Source of the DNA: Actinocrinis sp046724665
GTDB lineage: Bacteria > Actinomycetota > Actinomycetes > Streptomycetales > Catenulisporaceae
DNA: 6,007 bases
Assembly: GCA_046724665.1 (NCBI GenBank)
Contig: JBKOWZ010000312.1
Coordinates: 1-6,007 of the forward strand
Direction of reading: 5' to 3'
Part shown: in pieces, positions 1 through 5,663 of the stretch
Numbering within the stretch: position 1 is the first letter of the stretch
Layout: every line of letters begins with the position of its first letter
Made by a program: the position numbers and the translations under genes
Notes under the pieces: generated by a model
The model's input: only the letters and a program-made list of their open reading frames with translations
What the model was told of the DNA's origin: nothing
Database searches by the model: none

Positions 1-147
1 CGCTGGTAACACCGGACGGCTCTGGCACGACTAGTACAACGGCACACCGCACAAGGGGTCACGGCTTCACGGCGGCCATGTGGCGAAGGCCACTCGGCTT
101 CGTGGCCGACTGATGCCGTGTGGCGTAGCGGCCTGGCGGTACTGCGT
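1..147. other. Leading non-coding stretch, no gene supported
   Basis: No convincing gene or RNA is visible. One plus-strand frame is open from the window edge to a TGA at 111-113 and could be the tail of an upstream gene, but its composition is not persuasive. A small inverted repeat (GGCCAC at 88-93, GTGGCC at 102-107, 8-nt loop) could be a weak hairpin; there is no T tract. No clear -35/-10 pair was seen ahead of gene 1. Confidence 0.4.
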
Positions 148-1137
148 ATGGTGACCATTACACTGCGTCCCGTGCCCGCATCTGACGATGGCTCAGACGC
201 CGATCCGGACACGTCGGCGGACCCGCGGTGGCCGGACGGCGACGAGGTGGCCACGGCGTTGGTCGGACTGCTCGATGTCGAACTTCGCGGCCGCGGCCTG
301 CGCTGGCGGGTGGCGGCGCGCAACTGCGTGGAGGTGGGCCGCGCCGAGGTCGGGAACGGCGCCGGGTGGCCGGGCGTCCGCCTCGACCTGGCCGTGCTGC
401 GCGAGCGGATGTACGACCGTGCGAAGGCGGACTGGCCGGACATGGTCGAGCAGTACGTCAGCGACCTGCGAATCGCCGTGGACGGCTCGCCGTGGGAGCG
501 GGTGCGCGGACCGCTGCGGGCGCGGATCCTCGCGGCCGACGCGTCCATGTCCGGCATGCTTCAGCGCCCTGTCGCGGACGGGCTCGTCGAGGCGGTGATG
601 ACCGAGCACGGCAGCCATCCGGTGCCCGGCGGCGAACTGGTTCCGGTGGGCGACGCGCTCGGATGGGGCGTCGCGGAGCACGCCGTCTTCGACGCCGCGC
701 GGGCGAACGTGCGCGCCGCCGCCGCGTTGGAGGCCGAGCGCTTCACGATCGACGGCACCGAGCTGATCGCGCTGTTCGGGACCAGCCACTACACGGCCAC
801 CCACGTGCTGTGGCTGTCCGAGCACCTCGCCGCCGTCCCCGGCTACGCCGACGCGAACGGCGCGCTCGTGGTGCTGCCGCACCGGCACCTGATCGCCGTG
901 CACCCGATCGAGTCGGCGGCGGTGGTTGACGCGGCCGGCACGCTGCTGCGCTTCGCGGCCCGGCAGTTCGAGACGTGCCCAGGACCGATCTCGGACCAGC
1001 TGTACTGGTGGCACGACGGCGCGCTGCACCGGCTGCCCTCCGACAGCGTCGGCGAGACGCTCCAGGTCTTCCCCAGCGACCGGTTCGCCGCGCTACTCGA
1101 CCGGCTCCGCGCCGGAGACGACGGTTTCGGGCACTGA
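148..1137 (+). CDS. Uncharacterised cytosolic protein, possibly DUF1444/YtpQ-like
   Basis: About 329 aa, no signal peptide and no membrane segments, so probably cytosolic. I do not recognise the family with certainty. The C-terminal half has a recognisable rhythm: an FTIDGTEL segment, HVLWLSEHLAAVPGYAD, then GALVVLPHRHLIAVHPI, then GPISDQLYWWHDGALHRLP. The alternation of 'value fetched', 'default' and 'position-dependent' strands loosely resembles DUF1444 proteins such as Bacillus YtpQ, but this is a weak impression. The N-terminus (to about residue 25) is acidic and probably disordered. Start: the frame is open from a GTG at 118, but I prefer ATG 148, which has a weak GGCGG 7-11 bases upstream and begins with a more conserved-looking MVTITLRP; GTG 151 is also possible. 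Codon use matches its neighbours and G/C in third position is strong, supporting real coding. The last 45 bases overlap the end of the convergent SURF1 gene. No partner gene suggests a function. Confidence 0.75.
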   Translation: MVTITLRPVPASDDGSDADPDTSADPRWPDGDEVATALVGLLDVELRGRGLRWRVAARNCVEVGRAEVGNGAGWPGVRLDLAVLRERMYDRAKADWPDMVEQYVSDLRIAVDGSPWERVRGPLRARILAADASMSGMLQRPVADGLVEAVMTEHGSHPVPGGELVPVGDALGWGVAEHAVFDAARANVRAAAALEAERFTIDGTELIALFGTSHYTATHVLWLSEHLAAVPGYADANGALVVLPHRHLIAVHPIESAAVVDAAGTLLRFAARQFETCPGPISDQLYWWHDGALHRLPSDSVGETLQVFPSDRFAALLDRLRAGDDGFGH

Positions 1138-1968
1138 CACCGGCTCGCGTACCGCGGTCTGCCGCTGCTCGCTCTCCCGCTCCCGGGCCTGCTCCAGCGC
1201 CGCCGTGCGCCGATCGCCGGCCTCGCGCCTGATCAGCAGGAACCAGGTCACCGGCATCACCGCCGCGAACACCCACCACTGGATCATGTACGCGATGTAC
1301 ATCGCGTTCTCGTAGGTCGGGTTCGGCACCGGCTGCGCCGCCGTCGGCCCGGTGTTCGCCGGGACGCTCGCGGCCAGCCGGATCGAGCCGTCGCGCAGCG
1401 GATACGGCACGCGCGAGGCGATGTCGGTCGGCGTGATCAGCGCGATCTCGTTCACCGGGAGGCGCGCCGTGTCGTCGCGGACGCGCGTGTTCGCGGTCGT
1501 CTCGTCCGGTTGCAGCGAACCGGACACCGTGACCGGTCCGGCGGGCACCGGCGGGAACGGCGGCAGCGTGGTCGCGCCGCCGGTGGTCGATTGCGCGACC
1601 CAGCCCTGGTTGACCAGCACCGCGGTGCCGTCGGCCAGGACCAGCGGGGTGACCACGTACCAGCCGGGCTGCTGGTTCTGCGAGCGGTTGCGCACCATGA
1701 ACTGGTGCGCGGTGTCGTAGCGGCCGGCCGTCGACACCATCGTCCACTGCTGGGCCTGCGCGACCTGGTGCCCGCGCGGGGCGACCGAATCCAGCGCGAC
1801 CGGCTCGGCGGCCAGCGCGCTGAGCACGACGCCCTGCGCGCGCGCGTGGTCCTGCCACAGGTTCCGCTGCCACTGCCCGAGCCCGATGAAGGCCGGGATC
1901 AGCACGAGCCAGGTCAGCGCGTGGAATCCCAGCCACTTGGGCGAGAGGACGAAGCGGTACCACTGCAC
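1093..1968 (-). CDS. SURF1 family protein (cytochrome c oxidase assembly)
   Basis: 291 aa. SURF1 proteins sit in the cytoplasmic membrane and help insert haem a into cytochrome c oxidase subunit I. Family features seen, numbered from the GTG start: N-terminal SPKWLGFH leading into TM1 (about 13-30), LGQWQRN (30-36) just after it, PGWYVVTPLVL (101-111), VLVNQGWV (117-124), and YIAYMIQWWVFA (224-235) opening TM2 (about 227-246). The large domain between the helices faces outside. A charged tail (about 248-291, Glu/Arg/Gln-rich) follows TM2 and is likely cytosolic. The frame stays open upstream through mscL antisense, but family homology begins at VQWYRFVLSP, so I place the start at GTG 1966-1968. 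No Shine-Dalgarno is suitably placed; TACCGT lies six bases before the GTG, fitting a leaderless mRNA. The position matching the histidine of the HxxYAxQW motif appears to be Tyr224. It is divergent from mscL and convergent with the upstream gene. Confidence 0.92.
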   Translation of the reverse strand: MQWYRFVLSPKWLGFHALTWLVLIPAFIGLGQWQRNLWQDHARAQGVVLSALAAEPVALDSVAPRGHQVAQAQQWTMVSTAGRYDTAHQFMVRNRSQNQQPGWYVVTPLVLADGTAVLVNQGWVAQSTTGGATTLPPFPPVPAGPVTVSGSLQPDETTANTRVRDDTARLPVNEIALITPTDIASRVPYPLRDGSIRLAASVPANTGPTAAQPVPNPTYENAMYIAYMIQWWVFAAVMPVTWFLLIRREAGDRRTAALEQARERESEQRQTAVREPVSVPETVVSGAEPVE

Positions 1969-1980
1969 CGCTCGACGGTA
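1969..1980 (-). promoter_or_regulatory. Probable -10 box for leaderless SURF1 transcript
   Basis: On the minus strand TACCGT (1980-1975) fits the actinobacterial TANNNT -10 pattern. Six bases later comes the GTG start codon, so transcription would begin at or next to the start codon. No convincing -35 was found (a GTGAAA lies about 20 nt upstream). The call rests on spacing and on the absence of a Shine-Dalgarno. Confidence 0.4.
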
Positions 1981-2003
1981 CAACTTCCGGTTCGGCGGCC
2001 TTT

Positions 2004-2038
2004 CACCGGCCCCGCATCGGCCCCGCACCGGTTCCGGT
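2004..2038. repeat. 11-bp tandem repeat plus 12-bp palindrome in divergent promoter region
   Basis: CGGCCCCGCA occurs at 2007-2016 and again at 2018-2027, an 11-bp period, close to one helical turn. It abuts ACCGG-TT-CCGGT at 2027-2038, an inverted repeat with 5-bp arms. The cluster lies between the SURF1 start (1968) and the proposed mscL promoter, where an operator could sit. It may also be chance in GC-rich DNA; no regulator is encoded nearby. Confidence 0.35.
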
Positions 2039-2049
2039 GACCGCGGGCG

Positions 2050-2079
2050 TTGATGGTCGTTCCTGTTTGGGTGTAGGAA
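2050..2079 (+). promoter_or_regulatory. Possible mscL promoter
   Basis: TTGATG (2050-2055) and TAGGAA (2074-2079) are separated by 18 bases, an acceptable sigma-A/HrdB-like arrangement, and lie about 40 bases upstream of the mscL start. The -10 box lacks the usual final T (T follows one base later). The segment is less GC-rich than its surroundings. Confidence 0.4.
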
Positions 2080-2104
2080 TGCGGGCGCGCCGGCGCCCGA
2101 AGTC

Positions 2105-2112
2105 GAGAGGAG
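2105..2112 (+). promoter_or_regulatory. Strong ribosome binding site of mscL
   Basis: GAGAGGAG ends six bases before ATG 2119. It is one of the few strong Shine-Dalgarno sequences in the window and fixes the mscL start; SURF1 and the ABC ATPase have none. Confidence 0.8.
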
Positions 2113-2118
2113 TTCCCC

Positions 2119-2517
2119 ATGATCAAGGGGTTCAAAGAGTTCATCCTGCGCGGCAACGTCGTCGAGCTGGCGGTCGCCGTGGTCATGGGCACCGCCTTCG
2201 GCGCCATCGTCAACGCCCTGGTCGCGGACATCATCATGCCGCTCATCACGGCGATCTTCGGCAAACAGGACTACGGCAACCTGGTGTGGACACTGAACAA
2301 GTCGCAGATCTACTACGGCAAGTTCCTCACCGCGGTCATCTCGTTCCTGCTGATCGCCTTCGCCGTCTACTTCTTCATCGTGATGCCGCTCAACCACTTC
2401 GAGAAGCTGCGCAAGCGCCGCCAGGGCATCCCGGAGGCGCCGCCGGCCGAGACCGAGGTGGAGCTGCTGGCCCAGATCCGCGACTCCCTCGCGCGCTCCG
2501 GCCCGGACCACCGGTGA
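2119..2517 (+). CDS. mscL: Large-conductance mechanosensitive channel MscL
   Basis: 132 aa. MscL forms a homopentameric pore in the cytoplasmic membrane that opens at high membrane tension and releases solutes during osmotic downshock. The protein begins with the amphipathic N-terminal helix (MIKGFKEFILRGN), followed by TM1 lining the pore (about 14-45, with GNVVELAVAVVMGTAFGAIV carrying the small-residue gate), a short extracellular loop (about 48-66), TM2 (about 68-90, LTAVISFLLIAFAVYFFIV) and the cytosolic ETEVELLAQIRDSLA helix (111-125) that bundles in the pentamer. The Mycobacterium tuberculosis protein is 151 aa; the difference lies in a shorter loop and C-terminal tail, within the usual family range. 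The start is set by a strong Shine-Dalgarno. It is a single-gene unit: divergent promoter region upstream and a strong hairpin downstream. Confidence 0.97.
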   Translation: MIKGFKEFILRGNVVELAVAVVMGTAFGAIVNALVADIIMPLITAIFGKQDYGNLVWTLNKSQIYYGKFLTAVISFLLIAFAVYFFIVMPLNHFEKLRKRRQGIPEAPPAETEVELLAQIRDSLARSGPDHR

Positions 2518-2545
2518 CCGTGGCGCGGTAGCCCCGCGACACGCT

Positions 2546-2588
2546 CCGCCTCGGCGCGGCTTCGGCCGGCGGCGCCGCGCCGCGGCGG
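2546..2588 (+). terminator. Strong GC hairpin, probable mscL terminator
   Basis: CGGCGCGGC (2552-2560) pairs with GCCGCGCCG (2574-2582) around a 13-nt loop; beyond a single T/C mismatch the stem continues as CCGCC (2546-2550) with GGCGG (2584-2588). That gives 14 pairs, almost all G-C. There is no T tract, as is common for actinobacterial terminators. It begins 28 bases after the mscL stop and ends 32 bases before the next gene's -10, so it can insulate the ABC cassette from mscL readthrough. Confidence 0.6.
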
Positions 2589-2620
2589 ATAACCGCTCGA
2601 ATCTTGTCGGTGCGGACCAG

Positions 2621-2634
2621 TAGCGTCGTGAGGG
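2621..2634 (+). promoter_or_regulatory. Probable -10 box for leaderless ABC cassette transcript
   Basis: TAGCGT (2621-2626) matches the TANNNT -10 pattern. Seven bases later comes GTG 2634. No Shine-Dalgarno precedes any candidate start (TTG 2604, GTG 2628, GTG 2634). The simplest reading is a transcript beginning on the GTG. No good -35 was found. Confidence 0.45.
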
Positions 2635-3635
2635 TGTCTGTACGAGCCCACCACCCCGAACCGCCGCGGCCCGGCGCCCCCGGCGAGGTCCTGATCGAGG
2701 CCCGCGGTTTGACCAAGCGGTTCACCAGGAAGGGCGCCGAGCCGTTCACCGCCGTCGCCGGCGTCGACTTCGAGGTGCGCCGGGGCGAGGTCTTCGGCTT
2801 CCTCGGGCCCAACGGCGCGGGCAAGAGCACCACGATGCGGATGATCGGCTGCGTCTCGCCGAGCACCGGCGGCAGCCTGCGGGTCTTCGGCCTCGATCCG
2901 GCCGCCGACGGCCCGGCGATCCGGGCCAGGCTCGGCGTCGTGCCGCAGGAGGACACCCTCGACACCGAGATGCAGGTGCGCGACAACCTGCACGTCTACG
3001 GACGCTACTTCGGCCTGCCGCGCGCGGTGATCAAGGAGCGCACCGAGCGGCTGCTGGACTTCGTGCAGCTGTCCGACCGCGGCTCGGACAAGGTCGAACC
3101 GCTCTCCGGCGGGATGAAGCGGCGGCTGACCATCGCCCGCTCGCTGATCAACGAGCCGGAGATCCTCATCCTCGACGAGCCGACCACCGGGCTCGACCCG
3201 CAGGCCAGGCACGTGGTCTGGGACCGGCTCTACCGGCTCAAGCAGCAGGGCACCACGCTCATCCTCACCACGCACTACATGGACGAGGCCGAGCAGCTGT
3301 GCGACCGGCTCGTGGTGATGGACAAGGGCCGGATCGCCGCCGAGGGCGCCCCGCGCGAGTTGATCGAGCGGTACTCCACCCGCGAGGTGCTCGAGCTGCG
3401 CTTCCCGCTCGACGAGCAGGAGCAGGCCGCCGACAAGGTGGCCGAGATCGCGCAGACGGCCGTCGCGGACAAGGTCGAGCTGCTGCCCGACCGGGTGCTG
3501 GTCTACGCCGACGACGGCGAGGTGGCGCTCCAGGCGGTGCGGCGCCGAGGGCTCGAACCGATCACCGCGCTGGTGCGCCGCTCTACTCTGGAGGACGTCT
3601 TCCTCACCCTGACCGGCCGCAGCCTGATCGACTGA
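2634..3635 (+). CDS. ABC-2 exporter ATP-binding protein, NodI/DrrA-like
   Basis: About 333 aa from GTG 2634. This is the nucleotide-binding subunit that powers the two permeases encoded downstream, on the cytosolic face of the membrane. Motifs, numbered from GTG 2634: Walker A GPNGAGKST (58-66), Q-loop Gln105 in VVPQED, signature LSGGMKRR (157-164), Walker B ILILDEPTTGLD (177-188) with catalytic Glu182, and H-loop His214 in TTHYMDEAE. All look intact. The stretches VVPQEDTLD and DEPTTGLDPQARH are typical of the NodI/DrrA branch, which exports lipo-oligosaccharides or drugs. The C-terminal quarter (from about 240) is a regulatory-type extension ending RSTLEDVFLTLTGRSL, as in DrrA-like proteins. 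The first 20 or so residues are Pro/His-rich and not conserved. The frame is also open from TTG 2604; I prefer 2634 because a -10-like box lies seven bases upstream. Substrate cannot be inferred. Confidence 0.94.
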   Translation: MSVRAHHPEPPRPGAPGEVLIEARGLTKRFTRKGAEPFTAVAGVDFEVRRGEVFGFLGPNGAGKSTTMRMIGCVSPSTGGSLRVFGLDPAADGPAIRARLGVVPQEDTLDTEMQVRDNLHVYGRYFGLPRAVIKERTERLLDFVQLSDRGSDKVEPLSGGMKRRLTIARSLINEPEILILDEPTTGLDPQARHVVWDRLYRLKQQGTTLILTTHYMDEAEQLCDRLVVMDKGRIAAEGAPRELIERYSTREVLELRFPLDEQEQAADKVAEIAQTAVADKVELLPDRVLVYADDGEVALQAVRRRGLEPITALVRRSTLEDVFLTLTGRSLID

Positions 3636-3702
3636 CTCGTGCCGTGAGCACACCGAGTGAACGCGGACCAACCGAACTGAGCGGACCTGACTGAGAGTCG
3701 AG

Positions 3703-4536
3703 ATGACCGCGATCGAATCCCCGAGCGTCGCGGGCCCCGCCCCGCGCCCGACCGGCGAGCCCGGAGCCGCCCGGCTCAGCTACCGCCAGTTCCGTTACTG
3801 GGTCACCTACTCGCGCCGGACCTGGCGCGGCACCGTGCTGTCCGCGATCTTCGGCCCGGCGCTGTACCTGACCGCGATGGGCCTCGGTCTCGGCACCCTG
3901 GTGGACCACGGCAACGCACTGCCCGGCGGCGTGCGCTACCTCGACTTCGTCGCCCCCGGAGTGCTCGCCGCGAACGCCATGCAGAACGCGTTCGGCGAGG
4001 GCACGTACCCGGTGCTCGGCAGCGTCAAGTGGTTCGGCAACTACCGCGCCGCCGTCAACACCCCGCAGCGCCCCGAGGACGTGAACGCAGGGCACGCGGT
4101 GCTCGCGCTGGTGCGGATGGCGGTGATCGGCGGGATCTTCTTCGCGTTCATGAGCGGCTTCGGCACGCTGCACTCCGCGTGGGGCGTCCTGGCCTGGCCC
4201 GCCGCCGTGCTCACCGGCGCGGCCTTCCTGCTGCCGATCATGGCGTACGTCATCACGCTGGACTCCGACCAGAAGCTCAACGCCCTGTTCCGCTTCGTGA
4301 TGACGCCGCTGTTCCTGTTCTCCGGCACCTTCTTCCCGTGGCAGCAGCTGCCCGGCTGGGCGCACCCGATCGCGTACGCCACGCCGCTGTGGCACGGGGT
4401 CGAACTGACCCGCTCGCTGACCCTCGGCACCGCAGGCTGGGCGATGTCGCTGCTGCACACGGCGTACCTGCTCGCCTTCGCCCTCGGCGGCTACGCGGTC
4501 GCCCGGGTCACCTACCGCCGCCGCCTCTACAGCTGA
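3703..4536 (+). CDS. ABC-2 type permease 1, NodJ-like
   Basis: 277 aa integral membrane subunit expected to pair with the upstream ATPase and probably with the downstream permease. After a Pro/Ala-rich N-terminal tail (1-25) and the basic YWVTYSRRTWRG (32-43), about six membrane segments are visible: 43-67, 82-97, 128-152, 160-184, 197-216 and 248-268. YLDFVAPGVLAANAMQNAF (79-97) and MTPLFLFSGTFFPWQQLP (200-217) are hallmark NodJ-type segments. Gly/Pro pattern and length fit the family (about 250-290 aa). The start is ATG 3703: an in-frame TGA lies at 3688-3690, and GAGAG (3693-3697) serves as a weak Shine-Dalgarno. It begins 67 bases after the ATPase stop, within one operon. A 16-codon frame (GTG 3644 to TGA 3694) lies in that gap and looks insignificant. 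It is clearly a distant paralogue of permease 2, sharing the FLFS-x-TFFP motif, so the exporter is probably heteromeric. Confidence 0.93.
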   Translation: MTAIESPSVAGPAPRPTGEPGAARLSYRQFRYWVTYSRRTWRGTVLSAIFGPALYLTAMGLGLGTLVDHGNALPGGVRYLDFVAPGVLAANAMQNAFGEGTYPVLGSVKWFGNYRAAVNTPQRPEDVNAGHAVLALVRMAVIGGIFFAFMSGFGTLHSAWGVLAWPAAVLTGAAFLLPIMAYVITLDSDQKLNALFRFVMTPLFLFSGTFFPWQQLPGWAHPIAYATPLWHGVELTRSLTLGTAGWAMSLLHTAYLLAFALGGYAVARVTYRRRLYS

Positions 4537-4545
4537 GAAGCCGAG

Positions 4546-4599
4546 ATGCCCAGAAGCAGAAGCAGAAAGCTGAGAAAGGGAGCACCAGGACCGCGATGA
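4546..4599 (+). other. 17-codon basic mini-ORF coupled to permease 2 start
   Basis: ATG 4546 opens a 17-codon frame reading MPRSRSRKLRKGAPGPR. Its TGA (4597-4599) overlaps the ATG of permease 2 (4596-4598) as ATGA. A weak GAAG/CCGAG lies just upstream. It is in the same frame as permease 1, whose TGA is at 4534-4536, so readthrough would add a short basic tail. It uses four AGA codons, very rare in high-GC actinobacteria, and spans CAGAAG-CAGAAG-CAGAAA (4551-4568). The nine bases AGCTGAGAA at the permease 1 stop (4531-4539) recur at 4568-4576. It may be translated for coupling, or may be an expanded purine-rich spacer. Confidence 0.3.
4587..4590 (+). promoter_or_regulatory. Ribosome binding site choosing permease 2 start
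   Basis: AGGA at 4587-4590 lies five bases before ATG 4596. A second purine run, GAGAAAGGGAG (4572-4582), is further upstream. Together they support ATG 4596 over the much earlier start of the open frame at 4029. Confidence 0.6.
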
Positions 4600-5411
4600 C
4601 CTCGCTCACCTTCGCGCCGCGCGCGCTCCCGATCTCCTTCGCCTTCGGGTCGAAGCGCTCGCTGCACCTGATCGAGCGCAACATGCTGGCCTACCGGCGG
4701 ATGTGGGTGATCCTCATCTCCGGCGTGTTCGAGCCCGTGTTCTACCTGCTGTCCATCGGCGTGGGCCTGGGCAAGCTCATCCCGAACGTCAGCGGCCCGG
4801 GCGGCGGCCCGGTGACCTACGTCGAGTTCGTGGCCCCCGCGCTGCTGGCCACCGCCGCGATGCAGGGCGCCGTGTTCGACTCCACCTTCAACATCTTCTT
4901 CAAGATCAAGTACGGCAAGACCTACGACGCGATCCTGGCCACCCCGCTCGGCGTGGCCGACATCGCGCTCGGCGAGATCTGCTGGGCGCTGATGCGCGGC
5001 GCGCTCTACGCGGCGACCTTCCTGTGCGTAGCCGCCGGCTTCGGCGCCACGCGATCGTGGTGGGCGGTACTGGCCCTGCCCGCGGCGGTCCTGATCGGCT
5101 TCGCGTTCGCCGGCCTGGGCATGGCCACGACCACGTTCATGCGTTCCTGGCAGGACTTCGAGTGGGTCACGCTGGCGATGATGCCGATGTTCCTGTTCTC
5201 CACCACCTTCTTCCCGCTCGGCGTCTACCCGCGCTGGCTCCAGCTGTTCGTCGAGTCCACCCCGCTGTACCAGGGCATCGAGATCGTCAGAGGCCTCATG
5301 CTCGGCGCAGTCGGCCCAGAACTACTAGGCCGCGCCCTCTACCTGGCCATCCTCGGCACCTCCGGCCTGGCCGTCTCCTCCCGCCGCCTGGGCCGCCTCC
5401 TGACGTCCTGA
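4596..5411 (+). CDS. ABC-2 type permease 2, NodJ-like
   Basis: 271 aa integral membrane subunit, the second permease of the cassette. About six membrane segments: 37-61, 76-92, 126-149, 155-178, 191-211 and 246-262. YVEFVAPALLATAAMQGAVF (75-94) and MPMFLFSTTFFPLGVYPRW (196-214) are typical NodJ-family regions; KIKYGKTYDAILATPLG (103-119) is the cytosolic loop that contacts the ATPase in relatives. Its frame is open far upstream (to 4029), but that part is an out-of-frame reading of permease 1; the real start is ATG 4596 with AGGA five bases ahead. The gap to permease 1 is 59 bases. The protein is complete and within the usual length. A 32-bp piece (5183-5214), coding for residues 197-206, occurs again exactly at the end of the window. 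Substrate unknown; drug or glycolipid/polysaccharide export is typical for the family. Confidence 0.94.
   Translation: MTSLTFAPRALPISFAFGSKRSLHLIERNMLAYRRMWVILISGVFEPVFYLLSIGVGLGKLIPNVSGPGGGPVTYVEFVAPALLATAAMQGAVFDSTFNIFFKIKYGKTYDAILATPLGVADIALGEICWALMRGALYAATFLCVAAGFGATRSWWAVLALPAAVLIGFAFAGLGMATTTFMRSWQDFEWVTLAMMPMFLFSTTFFPLGVYPRWLQLFVESTPLYQGIEIVRGLMLGAVGPELLGRALYLAILGTSGLAVSSRRLGRLLTS
5183..5214 (+). repeat. 32-bp exact direct repeat, copy 1 (inside permease 2)
   Basis: Identical over 32 bases to 5976-6007. It encodes PMFLFSTTFF of permease 2. The base just upstream differs between copies (T 5182 against C 5975). The related segment of permease 1 (around 4307-4338) is similar but has three mismatches, so copy 2 derives from permease 2 or a near-identical gene. 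Confidence 0.95.
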
Positions 5412-5663
5412 CGACGGCGCGTCGGCACCGAGCGGTCTGACTCAGGCTTGCGGGTGGCGGTTACGTGTCCCCACCCACCCGCCCCCGCGCAGGTCAGACA
5501 ATGTCCACTCCGCGCTGGCGTCTCACGCACCCGGGCAACCAACACGCCACAGCATTCGCCTCGAACGGTAAGCAAAGAACCGGCTGGGTGTGGATTGAGA
5601 TACGCTGCCGTTCCGCCTCGGCCGACTCCCGCTCACCTAAGCCGGATGGACTGTTTGCCCAAT
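5412..5663. other. Intergenic stretch, no gene supported
   Basis: Holds a short hairpin right after the permease 2 stop (CGACG 5412-5416, CGTCG 5420-5424) and the larger nested inverted repeat at 5435-5499. From about 5500 to 5663 the composition is less GC-rich than the operon. Small open frames exist on both strands, but none has a recognisable product, a good start or the third-position bias of the neighbours. No tRNA, CRISPR or IS end was recognised. Confidence 0.6.
5435..5499. terminator. Nested inverted repeat, possible terminator after permease 2
   Basis: Outer arms GTCTGAC (5435-5441) and GTCAGAC (5493-5499) enclose inner arms GCGGGTGG (5450-5457) and CCACCCGC (5475-5482) with a 17-nt loop. 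The two stems are separated by internal loops of 8 and 10 bases. It lies 24 bases past the permease 2 stop. There is no T tract, so it is a candidate only; it could also act on minus-strand transcripts from the toxin remnant. Confidence 0.4.

Noticed and set aside
193..1029. Minus-strand open frame opposite gene 1
   Set aside because: Composition is that of an antisense shadow; the plus frame has the expected third-position G/C bias.
1969..2511. Minus-strand extension of the SURF1 frame to 472 aa, back through mscL
   Set aside because: The extra part is antisense of mscL and its promoter; SURF1 homology begins at GTG 1968.
2367..3671. Long minus-strand open frame opposite the ABC ATPase
   Set aside because: Typical antisense shadow in GC-rich DNA; the plus strand carries all ABC motifs.
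3644..3694. 16-codon frame in the ATPase-permease 1 gap as a leader peptide
   Set aside because: No ribosome binding site, no overlap with the next start and nothing distinctive; chance is enough.
4551..4568. CAGAAG triplet as part of a CRISPR or satellite array
   Set aside because: Only three short contiguous units, no spacers; simple low-complexity sequence.
4029..4595. Upstream extension of the permease 2 frame (460 aa)
   Set aside because: It is an out-of-frame reading of permease 1 with Arg/Ala-rich composition; a ribosome binding site and family length support ATG 4596.
5520..5600. tRNA-like GTTCGAGGC on the minus strand
   Set aside because: No acceptor stem, D-arm or anticodon arm could be folded around it.
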